Source: VRUE01 sp046733315 (GTDB lineage: Bacteria; Actinomycetota; Thermoleophilia; Solirubrobacterales; 70-9). Taken from it: a DNA stretch of 28,994 bases. Each line of letters begins with the position of its first letter. Within the stretch, counting starts at the first letter, position 1. The stretch lies in assembly GCA_046733315.1 (NCBI GenBank), contig JBKPOV010000022.1, positions 1-28,994 on the forward strand, in the 5' to 3' direction. Below, in pieces: positions 1 through 8,524 of this stretch. The notes beneath the pieces were generated by a model. It saw only the letters and a program-made list of their open reading frames with translations. It was not told the origin of the DNA and did no database searches. Both the position numbers and the translations under genes were made by a program.

Positions 1-38
1 GAGGAGGGGCGCCCGACCTTTGCCCCAGCTACCCTTGG

Positions 39-54
39 TTGACTGACCAGTCAA
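39..54. promoter_or_regulatory. Palindromic operator upstream of thiolase (TetR-type)
   Basis: TTGACTGACCAGTCAA has two 7-bp arms around a 2-nt centre. The surrounding 20 bases (37-56) recur identically at 8468-8487 before another acyl-CoA dehydrogenase gene. It lies 3 nt after a TACCCT -10-like box (30-35) and 17 nt before the thiolase ATG, so a bound protein would sit at the transcription start and block initiation. Arm size and symmetry resemble TetR/AcrR-family operators, which often control fatty-acid degradation genes in actinobacteria. No regulator gene is in the window, so the binding protein is inferred. Confidence 0.7.
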
Positions 55-71
55 TCGAACGGAGGCAGGCG

Positions 72-1259
72 ATGGCGGACAACGGCGGCAGCAAGTTCGG
101 CGGACGCGAGGTCGTCATCGTCGAGGCGGTGCGCACCCCGATCGGACGGGGGCACGAGGAGAAGGGCTACTACAAGGACGTTCATCCCTCGAACCTTTTG
201 GCTAAGACCTACCGCGAGCTGTTCGAGCGGACCGGCGTCGACCCGGCCGAGACCGGTGACGTGATCGCTGGATGCGCCCAGCAGTTCGGTGAGCAAGGGG
301 TCAACATCGGCCGCAATGCCTGGCTCGAGGCGGGGCTGCCGATCGAGACTCCGGCCACCACGATCGACCGCCAGTGCGGCTCTGCCCAGCAAGCGGTCAA
401 CTTCGCCGCGACGCTGATCGCCTCCGGCGTGCACGACGTCGCGGTCGGTGGCGGCGTTGAGCACATGGGTCACATCTCCTTCGCCGACGGGTACTCGGTG
501 ATGAAGGAGCACGGCGCGCCCTTCTCGCCAGAGCTTTTGGAGCGCTACGACCTGATTCCGCAGGGTCTCTCCGCCGAGATGATCGCCGAGAAGTGGGAGA
601 TCCCTCGCTCTGAGCTCGACGAGCTCGGCGTGCGTTCCCAGCAGCTTGCCGCCAAGGCGACCGAGGAGGGTCGCTTCGACCGCGAGATCGTGCCGTTCAG
701 CGTCAACGGCGACACCTACTCGACCGACCAGGGCATCCGCCCGGAAACCTCGATCGAGGTGCTCTCGCAGCTCAAGCCAGCTTTCAAGGAGGACGGCAGG
801 ATCACCGCCGGCAACTCCTCGCAGGTATCGGATGGCGCCGCCGCCGTGCTGCTGATGGCAAGGGAAAAGGCGGACGCCCTCGGTCTGAAGCCGCGCGCCC
901 GCATCTTCGATCAGACCACCGTCGGCGTCGATCCGGTGATCATGCTCACCGGCCCGATTCCCGCAACCGAAAAGCTGCTCGAGCGCAATGGGATGACGAT
1001 GGACGACATCGATCTGGTCGAGATCAACGAGGCATTTGCGTCCGTCGTTGCCGCCTGGCGCCGCGAGCTCGACCCCGACATGGATCGGGTCAACGTCAAC
1101 GGTGGGGCGATCGCGCTCGGACACCCGCTTGGCTCGACCGGGGCCCGTCTGATCACCACCCTGCTGCACGAGATGGAGCGCACCGACAAGGAGATGGGCC
1201 TGGTGACGATGTGCTGCGGTGGCGGCCTCGGGACGGGAACCCTGATCCAGCGCATCTGA
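72..1259 (+). CDS. Acetyl-CoA acetyltransferase / 3-ketoacyl-CoA thiolase
   Basis: This 395-aa protein is a thiolase of normal length. It cleaves 3-ketoacyl-CoA with CoA to release acetyl-CoA, or runs the reverse condensation. The nucleophilic cysteine is C102 in DRQCGSAQQ, the catalytic His is H351 in GGAIALGHPLG, and the second active-site cysteine is C381 in MCCGGGLGTG at the C terminus. I chose the ATG at 72 because GGAGG at 61-65 sits 6 nt before it. A longer in-frame reading from TTG at 39 would start inside the operator palindrome. It is followed by a lipoprotein gene and two acyl-CoA dehydrogenases, which supports a role in beta-oxidation or degradation of a related CoA ester. Exact chain-length or substrate preference cannot be read from the sequence, so I give no gene symbol. 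Confidence 0.93.
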   Translation: MADNGGSKFGGREVVIVEAVRTPIGRGHEEKGYYKDVHPSNLLAKTYRELFERTGVDPAETGDVIAGCAQQFGEQGVNIGRNAWLEAGLPIETPATTIDRQCGSAQQAVNFAATLIASGVHDVAVGGGVEHMGHISFADGYSVMKEHGAPFSPELLERYDLIPQGLSAEMIAEKWEIPRSELDELGVRSQQLAAKATEEGRFDREIVPFSVNGDTYSTDQGIRPETSIEVLSQLKPAFKEDGRITAGNSSQVSDGAAAVLLMAREKADALGLKPRARIFDQTTVGVDPVIMLTGPIPATEKLLERNGMTMDDIDLVEINEAFASVVAAWRRELDPDMDRVNVNGGAIALGHPLGSTGARLITTLLHEMERTDKEMGLVTMCCGGGLGTGTLIQRI

Positions 1260-1288
1260 GCCTGACCGCCTCGGGTAATCTGAAAATG

Positions 1289-1294
1289 TAGGTT
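1289..1294 (+). promoter_or_regulatory. -10 box of a leaderless promoter
   Basis: TAGGTT ends 6 nt before the GTG at 1301, and no Shine-Dalgarno sequence precedes that GTG. Transcription would begin at or next to the start codon. No good -35 hexamer is visible. Confidence 0.45.
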
Positions 1295-1300
1295 TCCCCT

Positions 1301-1765
1301 GTGGGTACGCGGCTGACTTCGTTGGGGGCGGGGGCCCTGGTGATCGCTCTGATCGTTGCCGGCTGCGGCGGGGATGACTCAAGCTCGACCTCGATCTCCA
1401 AGGAGGAGTTCATCGCCAAGGCCGATGCCGTCTGCCAGAAGGCCGCGAAACGGCTGGAAAAAGGACTGGTCGGCTTCTTGGTCAAGGGCAAGAAAATCCA
1501 GAAACCGAGCCAGGCGGACAACGAAAAGTTCGTCGTCACCGTCCTGATCCCGAGCCTGAGGCGGGAAATCAAGGAAATGCAGGCACTCGGCATTCCCGAT
1601 GGCGACGAGGAAAAGGTCGGCGCGATGATCGACGCCCTCAAAGAAGGGCTTGAAACTGCCGAAGACAATCCAGAAGTCGTTGCCGCTGGCGGCACTGACG
1701 TCGTCTTCGGCATCTCCAGCCGCCTCGCCGGCGAATACGGCATCGAAACCTGCGGCAGTCGTTAG
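1301..1765 (+). CDS. Small secreted lipoprotein, unknown function
   Basis: This 154-aa protein starts with a signal peptide (MGTRLTSLGAGALVIALIVA) followed by a lipobox, VAGC, with the lipidated cysteine near residue 22, then an acidic/serine linker (GGDDSSSTS). The mature part is Lys/Glu-rich and mostly helical by composition, including KEEFIAKADAVCQKAAKRL, which resembles small helical lipoproteins common in Thermoleophilia. It contains two further cysteines (in AVCQKA and the C-terminal ETCGSR) that could form a disulfide. The GTG start has no ribosome binding site but has a TAGGTT box 6 nt upstream. It lies between the thiolase and an acyl-CoA dehydrogenase on the same strand. I do not recognise a family that gives a function. 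Confidence 0.8.
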   Translation: MGTRLTSLGAGALVIALIVAGCGGDDSSSTSISKEEFIAKADAVCQKAAKRLEKGLVGFLVKGKKIQKPSQADNEKFVVTVLIPSLRREIKEMQALGIPDGDEEKVGAMIDALKEGLETAEDNPEVVAAGGTDVVFGISSRLAGEYGIETCGSR

Positions 1766-1778
1766 GCCTAACCAGAGC

Positions 1779-1794
1779 TTGGCTGCCCAGCCAG
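1779..1794. promoter_or_regulatory. Degenerate copy of the thiolase operator palindrome
   Basis: TTGGCTGCCCAGCCAG matches the operator at 39-54 at 12 of 16 positions. The paired change A4 to G and T13 to C keeps it palindromic. Like the other two sites it follows a TAACC box (1769-1773) by a few bases. It is weaker evidence than the two exact copies and could be a chance palindrome in GC-rich DNA. Confidence 0.3.
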
Positions 1795-1802
1795 GCGGTC
1801 GC

Positions 1803-1808
1803 TATGCT
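1803..1808 (+). promoter_or_regulatory. -10 box before acyl-CoA dehydrogenase
   Basis: TATGCT lies 9 nt before the ATG at 1818, which has no Shine-Dalgarno sequence. This suggests a very short leader or a leaderless mRNA. Confidence 0.35.
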
Positions 1809-1817
1809 CCGCAGCCG

Positions 1818-2996
<1,179 letters not shown>

Positions 2997-3009
2997 GGGC
3001 CTCGCGAGC

Positions 3010-4134
3010 ATGTACTTCGACCTCACCGACGAGCAGCAGGCGATCAAATCGACCGCCCACGACTTCCTCGCCGCTCGCTACAAGTCGGAGCGCGTTCGTG
3101 CGCTGGCGGAGAGCGAGACAGGTTTCGAGCAGGCCGACTGGGACGAGATGGCCGAGCTCGGCTGGACCGGTCTGGCCCTGCCGGAGGAGTGGGGCGGGCA
3201 GGGGCTCGGCATCGTCGAGCTGGCCGTGCTCTTCGAGGAGATGGGTTACGCGCTCGCTCCCTCGCCACTCTTCTCGAACACGATCGCCGGGTTGGCGCTG
3301 ACCCTGTGCGGTTCCGACGATCAGCGCGAGCGCTTCCTGCGGCCGCTGGCCGAAGGCAAGCTGCGCGGCACCCCGGCGCTGTGGGATGCGGGAACGGCGG
3401 CGACGATCGGCAGCTTCACGATGGAGCCTCGCGCCGACGGCGATGGCATCGTCCTCGACGGTGAGAAGGTGCTGGTGATGGACGCGGCGGCGGCCGACTT
3501 CTTCCTCGTCGCCACCTCGGACGGCCGTCGCCACATCGTCGAGCGTGGCGCCGACGGCGTCTCGGTCACGCCGTCGACCTCGATCGACCTCACCCGCCGC
3601 CTTTACTCGGTCAGCTTCGACGGGGTCCGCGTCCCGTCCGGGGATTCGTTGCCGGCTGAGGAGTCGGAGTACTACCCCGTGTTCTTCAGGCTCTGCGTCG
3701 CCCTCGCGGCGGAGTCGACGGGGATCGCGCAGCGGACGATGGAGATGGCGGTGGAGTACGCCAAGGACCGCCAACAGTTCGGCCGGCCGATCGGCTCCTA
3801 CCAGGCCGTCTCCCACCGCTGCGCGCAGATGCTGCTCGAGACGGAGAATGCCCGTTCGGCCGTCTACGGCGCCGCCTGGGCGGCGGACGCCGAGCCGGAG
3901 TCACTGCCCACCGCGGCTTCGATGGCAAAGGCGTATGCCTCAGATGCGGGTTGGCGGGTTCCCGATGCCTCGATCCAGGTCCACGGGGGGATCGGCTTCA
4001 CCTGGGAGCACGACCTGCACTTCTTCCTCAAGCGCGGTAAGGCGAACGCCTCGATGTTCGGCGACGCCAAGTGGCATCGCGAACGCGTCGCCGACGCCGT
4101 CCTTGTCGATGCCGCCGTGCCGGTATCGGCGTGA
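3010..4134 (+). CDS. Acyl-CoA dehydrogenase, partner subunit lacking the usual Glu
   Basis: This 374-aa acyl-CoA dehydrogenase-fold protein begins MYFDLTDEQQAIKSTAHDF and contains LALPEEWGGQGLG, the helical segment AVEYAKDRQQFGRPIGSYQAVSH, and QVHGGIGFTWEHDLHFFLKR. The position where active members carry E-G-T reads ASMFGDAKWHRE, so the usual catalytic Glu appears to be absent. That pattern matches FadE28-type partner subunits of heterotetrameric enzymes such as the mycobacterial steroid side-chain dehydrogenases, where one subunit of each pair supplies the base. The middle domain is also degenerate: the usual TEP-GSD stretch reads WDAGTAATIGSFTM. The upstream gene has the catalytic Glu. Pairing is inferred from adjacency and motif complementarity. 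No strong ribosome binding site precedes it; expression probably depends on the upstream gene. Confidence 0.9.
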   Translation: MYFDLTDEQQAIKSTAHDFLAARYKSERVRALAESETGFEQADWDEMAELGWTGLALPEEWGGQGLGIVELAVLFEEMGYALAPSPLFSNTIAGLALTLCGSDDQRERFLRPLAEGKLRGTPALWDAGTAATIGSFTMEPRADGDGIVLDGEKVLVMDAAAADFFLVATSDGRRHIVERGADGVSVTPSTSIDLTRRLYSVSFDGVRVPSGDSLPAEESEYYPVFFRLCVALAAESTGIAQRTMEMAVEYAKDRQQFGRPIGSYQAVSHRCAQMLLETENARSAVYGAAWAADAEPESLPTAASMAKAYASDAGWRVPDASIQVHGGIGFTWEHDLHFFLKRGKANASMFGDAKWHRERVADAVLVDAAVPVSA

Positions 4135-4195
4135 CATCCCGCTCCGCTGTTCCTTTGCCTCGCAATGTGTTGAAAAGGCACAGCGGAAGGTTCTC

Positions 4196-5224
4196 GTGAG
4201 CGCGCTCGAGCGCATCTCGGTGGCCGCGATCGGCACCACCGTCGCCGATCTCGAGGCCGAGACGCAACGCGCTGAGGCGGCAGGCGTCGAGTGCGTCTGG
4301 GCGCCCGAGCTTTTCCGTTCCTCGGTCACCCAAGTCGCCTACCTGGCCGGCAAGACCGAGCGCATCGACGTCGCCACCGGGATTGCCTGGGCCTTCACCC
4401 GCAGCCCCTTCATCCTCGCCGTCAGCGCACTGGACATCGATGAGATGTCGGGAGGCCGCTTCCGTCTCGGGCTCGGCTCAGGGGTCAAGCGGCTCAACGA
4501 AACCTGGCACAACGCCGAGTACGGCAAACCGGCGCCCCACCTGCGCGAGGCGATCGAGGCGACGCGGCTGATCATGCAACAGGCCGGCAAGGGTGAGCCG
4601 ATCCGCTACGAGGGTTCCTATTACGACATCAACATCAAGGGCTGGATCCGGCCGCACCCGGCGCCGCGCGAGAGCGTGCCGATTTACACCGCTGGCGTGC
4701 AAGGCGGCATGTGCAGGATGGCGGGAGACGTCGCCGACGGCCTGATCGGCCATCCGATCCAGAGCCTGCGTTGGATCGATGAGGTCGTCGTCAGCTCCTT
4801 CGAAGAGGGACTGCAGCGCTCCGGTCGCGAGCGTTCGAGCTTCGACTACCTGCCGACCGTCTGCTGCGCGATCGACGACGACGAAGCGCGTGCGATCGAG
4901 ATGGCGCGGCGGACGATCTCCTTCTACGCCACCGTGAAGACCTACATGCCGCTCTGGGAGCTGCACGGCTTCGCCGAGAACGCGGTCGCCGCTGGCGAGG
5001 CATTCCGCCGCGGCGACCTCGCGGCCGTCCCAGCGGCGATCAGCGACGAGATGGTCGAGGCCTACTGCGCCGCCGGCCCGCTCGACAAGGTCCGCGCCCG
5101 GGTCGAGGCGACCGCAGAACGAGCCGACGGCCTCTTTTTGACCCCCCCCACCTACGTCATCTCCCCCGACGAGCTCTCCGAGTACCAATCCCGCATCATC
5201 GAAGCCTTCGGCCCTGCAGCCTGA
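4196..5224 (+). CDS. LLM-family (luciferase-like) F420-type oxidoreductase
   Basis: This 342-aa TIM-barrel protein belongs to the bacterial luciferase-like monooxygenase / F420-dependent oxidoreductase superfamily. Recognisable segments are AEAAGVECVWAPELFRSS, GIAWAFTRSPFILAVSALDIDEMSGGRFRLGLGSGV, the loop PHLREAIEATRLIMQ, PIYTAGVQGGMCRMAGDVADGLIGHPI, and a C-terminal EATAERADGLFLTPP. Members use reduced F420 or flavin for hydride transfer; the specific substrate is not predictable. The start is GTG 4196, with GGAAGG at 4185-4190 five bases upstream. The reading frame is open much further upstream, but that stretch lies out of frame inside the preceding dehydrogenase gene. Location after two acyl-CoA dehydrogenases suggests a shared catabolic pathway. 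Confidence 0.88.
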   Translation: MSALERISVAAIGTTVADLEAETQRAEAAGVECVWAPELFRSSVTQVAYLAGKTERIDVATGIAWAFTRSPFILAVSALDIDEMSGGRFRLGLGSGVKRLNETWHNAEYGKPAPHLREAIEATRLIMQQAGKGEPIRYEGSYYDINIKGWIRPHPAPRESVPIYTAGVQGGMCRMAGDVADGLIGHPIQSLRWIDEVVVSSFEEGLQRSGRERSSFDYLPTVCCAIDDDEARAIEMARRTISFYATVKTYMPLWELHGFAENAVAAGEAFRRGDLAAVPAAISDEMVEAYCAAGPLDKVRARVEATAERADGLFLTPPTYVISPDELSEYQSRIIEAFGPAA

Positions 5225-5287
5225 TGCGGGCGGGATGCCGGTGCCCCTCGAGCGGCTCGGCTGAACCTGTCTGGCCGATTCTTGAGC

Positions 5288-5485
5288 TTACTCGTCGCGT
5301 GGGGTGATGCGGAAGGTTGAGACGACCTCGGCCTGCTTGGCCTCGGGGTGGACGACGTAGGCGCTTGGGCCGCCGCCGAACCAGCCCGAGCTCTCGTTGT
5401 CGGCGACGAAGATGCCGGGGTGGTGGCGACCATCGCCGTCCTCCACCCAGACCTTGTCGCCCTCCTTGAATCCGTGCTCGCTCAT
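5288..5485 (-). CDS. Small hypothetical protein (65 aa)
   Basis: The sequence runs from MSEHGFKEGDKVWVEDGDG to VVSTFRITPRDE. The layout KEGDKVWVEDGDGRHHPGIFVAD, then a short loop, then AYVVHPEAKQAEVVSTFRI looks like a small SH3-like beta barrel binding or adaptor fold. I do not recognise a named family. There is no signal peptide or membrane segment. The ATG has no Shine-Dalgarno sequence but a TAGGCT box lies exactly 6 nt upstream on the coding strand, so the mRNA is probably leaderless and the start is well supported. It faces the LLM gene convergently. Confidence 0.7.
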   Translation of the reverse strand: MSEHGFKEGDKVWVEDGDGRHHPGIFVADNESSGWFGGGPSAYVVHPEAKQAEVVSTFRITPRDE

Positions 5486-5491
5486 CCCGTC

Positions 5492-5497
5492 AGCCTA
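5492..5497 (-). promoter_or_regulatory. -10 box of a leaderless promoter
   Basis: Read on the minus strand this is TAGGCT, 6 nt before the ATG whose complement ends at 5485. The -35 zone falls inside the inverted repeat at 5505-5547. Confidence 0.5.
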
Positions 5498-5504
5498 GTC
5501 CGTC

Positions 5505-5547
5505 GTGCAACGCGTCGTCCCCCTAAGGAGGGGACAACGCGTTGCAC
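5505..5547 (-). terminator. Long hairpin after the 174-aa gene
   Basis: Arms at 5505-5522 and 5530-5547 pair over 18 bp with one mismatch around a 7-nt loop. The hairpin lies 12 nt after the stop of the minus-strand 174-aa gene, so it probably ends that transcript. No T tract follows, so it is not a textbook intrinsic terminator. Its far edge is 7 nt from the -10 box of the 65-aa gene. Confidence 0.6.
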
Positions 5548-5559
5548 TTCGGTCAGGTG

Positions 5560-6084
5560 TCAGGGGCAGACGACGATCAGGTGGAAGTCGGCGTCGGCGT
5601 CGGCGCCTTTTTCGTCGCGCGTGCGCACTTCGATCGCATTGGGGTTGGTCGGCGCGACGTTCGTCTGCGCGAAGCCGGCGCCGGGCACGGTCGTGCCGGC
5701 GTTGTTGCGTGAGCTCACGTTGGCGCAGATGCTCACGTTGGCGGGGAAGATCACCGCGACGGCGCCGCCGCCCTCCGCGGCCGTGATGCCTGCGTCGCTC
5801 GCGCGCGCCAGCGTGGCGTTACCGGCACCGGGCGGATTGTTGACGACGGCCCAGTAGGTATGGGCCGCTCGCTTGGCCGCGGGTACGACGCCCAGCTTGT
5901 TGGTGTTGATCTGGAAGCCGGTCAGCGTCTTCTTCTTCAGCTTGCCGCCGCCAATCGTCTGCTTTTTGATCGAGCCGCCATTGATGCTCTGCGCCGCATA
6001 GGCCGTTCCGGCAAGCGCGGCAATTAGCGCGATCACGGCGACGATCATCGCCGGCGAAGGTCTCTTGCTCCTCGTAGCGTCCAT
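5560..6084 (-). CDS. Secreted or membrane-anchored protein of a Thermoleophilia-type family
   Basis: This is a 174-aa protein. A basic N terminus (MDATRSKRPSPAM) is followed by one hydrophobic segment at about residues 12-30 (VAVIALIAALAGTAYAA) ending in a signal-peptidase-like AYAA. The next region, QSINGGSIKKQTIGGGKLKKKTLTGFQI, contains short Gly/Lys/Thr repeats of the kind seen in beta-helical stalks, and the C-terminal domain has several cysteines (NVSICANVSS, LIVVCP). I recall this leader plus the GGGKLKK repeat as very common in Solirubrobacterales genomes, where many paralogues exist; the function is unknown to me. The ATG is preceded by AAGGGG at a 5-nt spacing. It lies downstream of the metallo-hydrolase gene on the same strand. 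Confidence 0.82.
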   Translation of the reverse strand: MDATRSKRPSPAMIVAVIALIAALAGTAYAAQSINGGSIKKQTIGGGKLKKKTLTGFQINTNKLGVVPAAKRAAHTYWAVVNNPPGAGNATLARASDAGITAAEGGGAVAVIFPANVSICANVSSRNNAGTTVPGAGFAQTNVAPTNPNAIEVRTRDEKGADADADFHLIVVCP

Positions 6085-6138
6085 GGGAACCCCTTTTGTC
6101 TCGACGACGTGTCTGAGCCTTACCCCTAAACCCGGCGG

Positions 6139-6807
6139 CTAAGCGGGCAGAGCGGTGACGAAGCGTTCGAAGGCCGCCAGGTCGGTGACGGCCGGACCGT
6201 GGCCTGGCAGGATCAGGCTCGGGTTGAGCTCGGCCAGCTTGCGGATCGAGCGGCGGTTCTCGGCCGCGTCGTAGGTGAAGATCTCCGGCGGCTCCTTGAT
6301 TCCCGGAAGCCCGGTGGCGTAGCTCATGTTGCGGATCACGTCACCGCAGATCGCCACGCGGTCGGAGTCGCGGAAGTAAATCACCTCGCCGCGCGCGTGC
6401 CCCGGCGCGTGGATGACCCGGAATCCCGCCACCTCGTCGCCCTCGCGTAGCACCCGGTCGACCTTGTGTGGAGGGCCTTGCCAGATCCGCTTGATGATCC
6501 GGTTGAAGGGGTTGTTCGGCGCCGCCTCCTGAACCGGGCGGCGGCCCTCCATCGCATCGACGTCGTCGGCGTGGCAGGCGAGCGGCACCTCGCGCGCCTC
6601 ACAGACGTCCTTGGCAACTCCCTGGTGGTCGGGATGAACGTGCGTGAGGGCGAGCAGCGAGAGCTCGCGACCCTCGATCTCGGCGAAGATGCGACTACGG
6701 TCCCAGCGGGTGCCGGCGTCGATCATGACGTCCTCGGCGAGGTAGACGTTCACGCTTGGCGCCGGGAACTGCTTGAGGCGCCAGACTCCCGGCGCGAGCG
6801 ACTTCAA
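6139..6807 (-). CDS. Metallo-beta-lactamase-fold hydrolase
   Basis: This 222-aa protein carries the full metal-binding set of the MBL fold: H56-V-H58-P-D60-H61 (LTHVHPDHQG), H137 in APGHARG, D155 in AICGDVI and H203 in LPGHGPAV. It should hold two metal ions and hydrolyse an ester or thioester; glyoxalase II-like and lactonase-like members share this motif set, so the substrate is open. No signal peptide is visible, so it is probably cytoplasmic. The start is a TTG that overlaps the stop of the 83-aa gene in the tetranucleotide TTGA, implying translational coupling. No better start is seen nearby. It ends a three-gene minus-strand unit with the CWB2-like protein. Confidence 0.88.
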   Translation of the reverse strand: MKSLAPGVWRLKQFPAPSVNVYLAEDVMIDAGTRWDRSRIFAEIEGRELSLLALTHVHPDHQGVAKDVCEAREVPLACHADDVDAMEGRRPVQEAAPNNPFNRIIKRIWQGPPHKVDRVLREGDEVAGFRVIHAPGHARGEVIYFRDSDRVAICGDVIRNMSYATGLPGIKEPPEIFTYDAAENRRSIRKLAELNPSLILPGHGPAVTDLAAFERFVTALPA

Positions 6808-7055
6808 TGCTGGCCGATGCCCATCGTGCCGCGGGGGTCGCCGCTGTGCTCGGCCAGCTCCTCCAGCTCGGCGATCTTGCGCTCGCCTTCGCGCCGAGCC
6901 GGATCGTCGGCATCGAGCGGCTCGATCAGGCGGCGGATTCGGTTACGGACCTGCAGCGCGAAGTGGGGGGTGGAGGCACCGGCAAGAGCGCGAATGTCCT
7001 CGGCGGTGACGCGGTGGCCTCGATCGAGCAGCTCGGGATTCTCGGCCTCGCTCAT
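6804..7055 (-). CDS. Small conserved-looking protein (83 aa)
   Basis: The sequence starts MSEAENPELLDRGHRVTAED and continues with PHFALQVRNRIRRLIEPLDADDPARREGERKIAELEELAEHSG. It is charged, largely helical by composition, has no membrane segment, and looks like a small adaptor. I do not recognise a named family. Its ATG overlaps the stop of the upstream CWB2-like gene (ATGA, 7052-7055 on the minus strand), and its own stop overlaps the TTG start of the MBL hydrolase. Such overlaps on both sides argue that it is a genuine gene translated with its neighbours. Confidence 0.78.
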   Translation of the reverse strand: MSEAENPELLDRGHRVTAEDIRALAGASTPHFALQVRNRIRRLIEPLDADDPARREGERKIAELEELAEHSGDPRGTMGIGQH

Positions 7056-8410
7056 GGTTCCGTTCCTCCGATCTTGGTCAGTTCGGCCAGCTGGTCGATT
7101 TCGGCTTGCTGGTTCACGTCGATCGCCTCCTGGTCTCCGATTATCCAGACGTGGTTGTAGAAGGCGCGGGTCGGGTCGGTGGTGTAGCCGGGCTTGATGT
7201 CGAGCAGGTATTCGCGCAGCGCCTCCGGCAGCGTATCGGCGTCGTCGGTGAGCAGCAGCGGTCCCCAGGTCCCCGATGCCGAGAGCGGTGAGGCGATGGC
7301 CGCGGCGACCGGTTCATCGCTGCGCGCGACCACGAAGCCGTGGCCTGGGTCGTTGACGTTCCAGCCGAAGTCGCCGCGGGCGTAGCGGGCGAGGGCGATT
7401 GCGTTTCCCACTGGGTCCTCGGCGGCGACACGGCGAACGGGATTGCCAATCTCGCCGACTGCCCGCACGACGTCCGAGGAGATCGCCGAGGACGGGCCCA
7501 GAATGAAGACCGGCGTCTTTGGGTGGCGCTTCAGCTGCTTCGCGGTGGCGCCGGGCAGTTTGTCGGTCGCGGCGAAGAGCACCGGGTCCCCCGACCGCGC
7601 TGCCCAGGCGGCGGCGGGCATCGCGAACTCGGGCGCCGATTCGGGGACGAGGACGATGTGGCTCGGTGCGCCGCCGAAGAGCCGATCGCGCAGCCTGGCG
7701 ACCGCGGCCGCGAGCGCCGCCGGCTCGTCCCCCACAACGCTTGTCGTCTTCAGGTCATCGGGTGCGGCCGCATCGCCGACGATGAAGGCCTGGGCCTTGC
7801 CGCTGTCGCGGCTCCCCTGGGGGGCAAGAGCGGCGAGGGCCTGCGTGGTCGGCTCCGGCAGCTCACCGCCTGAAGAGATCAGCAGCGGCGCCCGCAGCGG
7901 TTCCGCCATCAGGACGGAGGCGGCGATTGCGCCCTGCCACTCGTCTTCGTCGACCAGGGTCACGGCTGAGGGGCGCTGGGCCGCCTTCGCCGAGGGGAAG
8001 ACCGCGAGAGAAACGCCCGCCGCGGTGGTGGCGGCGTCCGCACCGCCGACGCGGGTCGTGTTGTTGGTCGCGAAGGAGGGATAGCCGAGTTGTTCGGCTG
8101 CCTCGGCAGCCGGTGTCTGCTCTTCGTCGACCGCTGGTTCAGGTGGCGCCTGCGCCGGGGCAGGAGCGGGTTTTTCCACCTCACTAGAGCCGCCACCGCC
8201 GAGAATGGCAGCGACGAGAAAGACCACCGCGACCAAGACCAAGGCCCCGATCGCCTTCAGCGCACCAGGTACCGGTTTCCGGCGCCTTTTGGGGGCGGGC
8301 GGCTGCGACTGCGGCGCCTCAGTCGGCTTTTTCGGCTTCGCCTCTGGTGCCGGGGGCTCGGCCGTCGGCGCCGCCGGCACGTCGGCGTTGATTGGTCGTT
8401 TCCCGGCCAA
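7052..8410 (-). CDS. Membrane-anchored cell wall-binding repeat (CWB2-like) protein
   Basis: This is a 452-aa protein. Residues 1-48 are Pro/Ala/Lys-rich and end in a basic cluster (KRRRKP). One membrane span follows (about 50-70), then an acidic Pro/Ala linker, so most of the protein is extracytoplasmic. The remainder looks like three divergent CWB2 units: TTRVGGADAATTAAGVSLAV (118-137), TTSVVGDEPAALAAAVARL (222-240) and RRVAAEDPVGNAIALARYA (326-344). Each precedes a stretch resembling PLLISSGGELPEPTTQAL or PVFILGPSSAISSDVV, the fold known from clostridial S-layer anchoring proteins that bind cell-wall polymers. The TTG start at 8410 lacks a Shine-Dalgarno sequence but has TACCGT 7 nt upstream. 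A GTG ten codons in is an alternative. It heads an overlapping operon with the 83-aa and MBL genes. Confidence 0.82.
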   Translation of the reverse strand: MAGKRPINADVPAAPTAEPPAPEAKPKKPTEAPQSQPPAPKRRRKPVPGALKAIGALVLVAVVFLVAAILGGGGSSEVEKPAPAPAQAPPEPAVDEEQTPAAEAAEQLGYPSFATNNTTRVGGADAATTAAGVSLAVFPSAKAAQRPSAVTLVDEDEWQGAIAASVLMAEPLRAPLLISSGGELPEPTTQALAALAPQGSRDSGKAQAFIVGDAAAPDDLKTTSVVGDEPAALAAAVARLRDRLFGGAPSHIVLVPESAPEFAMPAAAWAARSGDPVLFAATDKLPGATAKQLKRHPKTPVFILGPSSAISSDVVRAVGEIGNPVRRVAAEDPVGNAIALARYARGDFGWNVNDPGHGFVVARSDEPVAAAIASPLSASGTWGPLLLTDDADTLPEALREYLLDIKPGYTTDPTRAFYNHVWIIGDQEAIDVNQQAEIDQLAELTKIGGTEP

Positions 8411-8417
8411 GGCCGGA

Positions 8418-8423
8418 ACGGTA
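8418..8423 (-). promoter_or_regulatory. -10 box supporting the TTG start at 8410
   Basis: On the minus strand this reads TACCGT, 7 nt before the TTG. It is consistent with a leaderless mRNA and faces away from the acyl-CoA dehydrogenase promoter in the same 114-nt divergent gap. Confidence 0.35.
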
Positions 8424-8451
8424 CAGGCGAGGCGGTGGCTGGCTGGTCAGC

Positions 8452-8457
8452 TAACCT
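8452..8457 (+). promoter_or_regulatory. -10-like box before acyl-CoA dehydrogenase
   Basis: TAACCT lies within CAGCTAACCTT, which matches CAGCTACCCTT at 26-36 before the thiolase operator with one difference. The conserved box plus operator layout suggests the two promoters are controlled the same way. Confidence 0.4.
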
Positions 8458-8469
8458 TCTCTCGACTGG

Positions 8470-8485
8470 TTGACTGACCAGTCAA
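8470..8485. promoter_or_regulatory. Second copy of the palindromic operator (TetR-type)
   Basis: This 16-bp palindrome is identical to the one at 39-54, within an identical 20-base block (8468-8487). It lies 12 nt after a TAACCT box and 39 nt before the ATG of the acyl-CoA dehydrogenase. In the divergent gap it could also affect the CWB2-like operon. Confidence 0.7.
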
Positions 8486-8524
8486 TCAGTCCGAGGCAAC
8501 GACGTCGCCGAAAAGAAGGGACCC

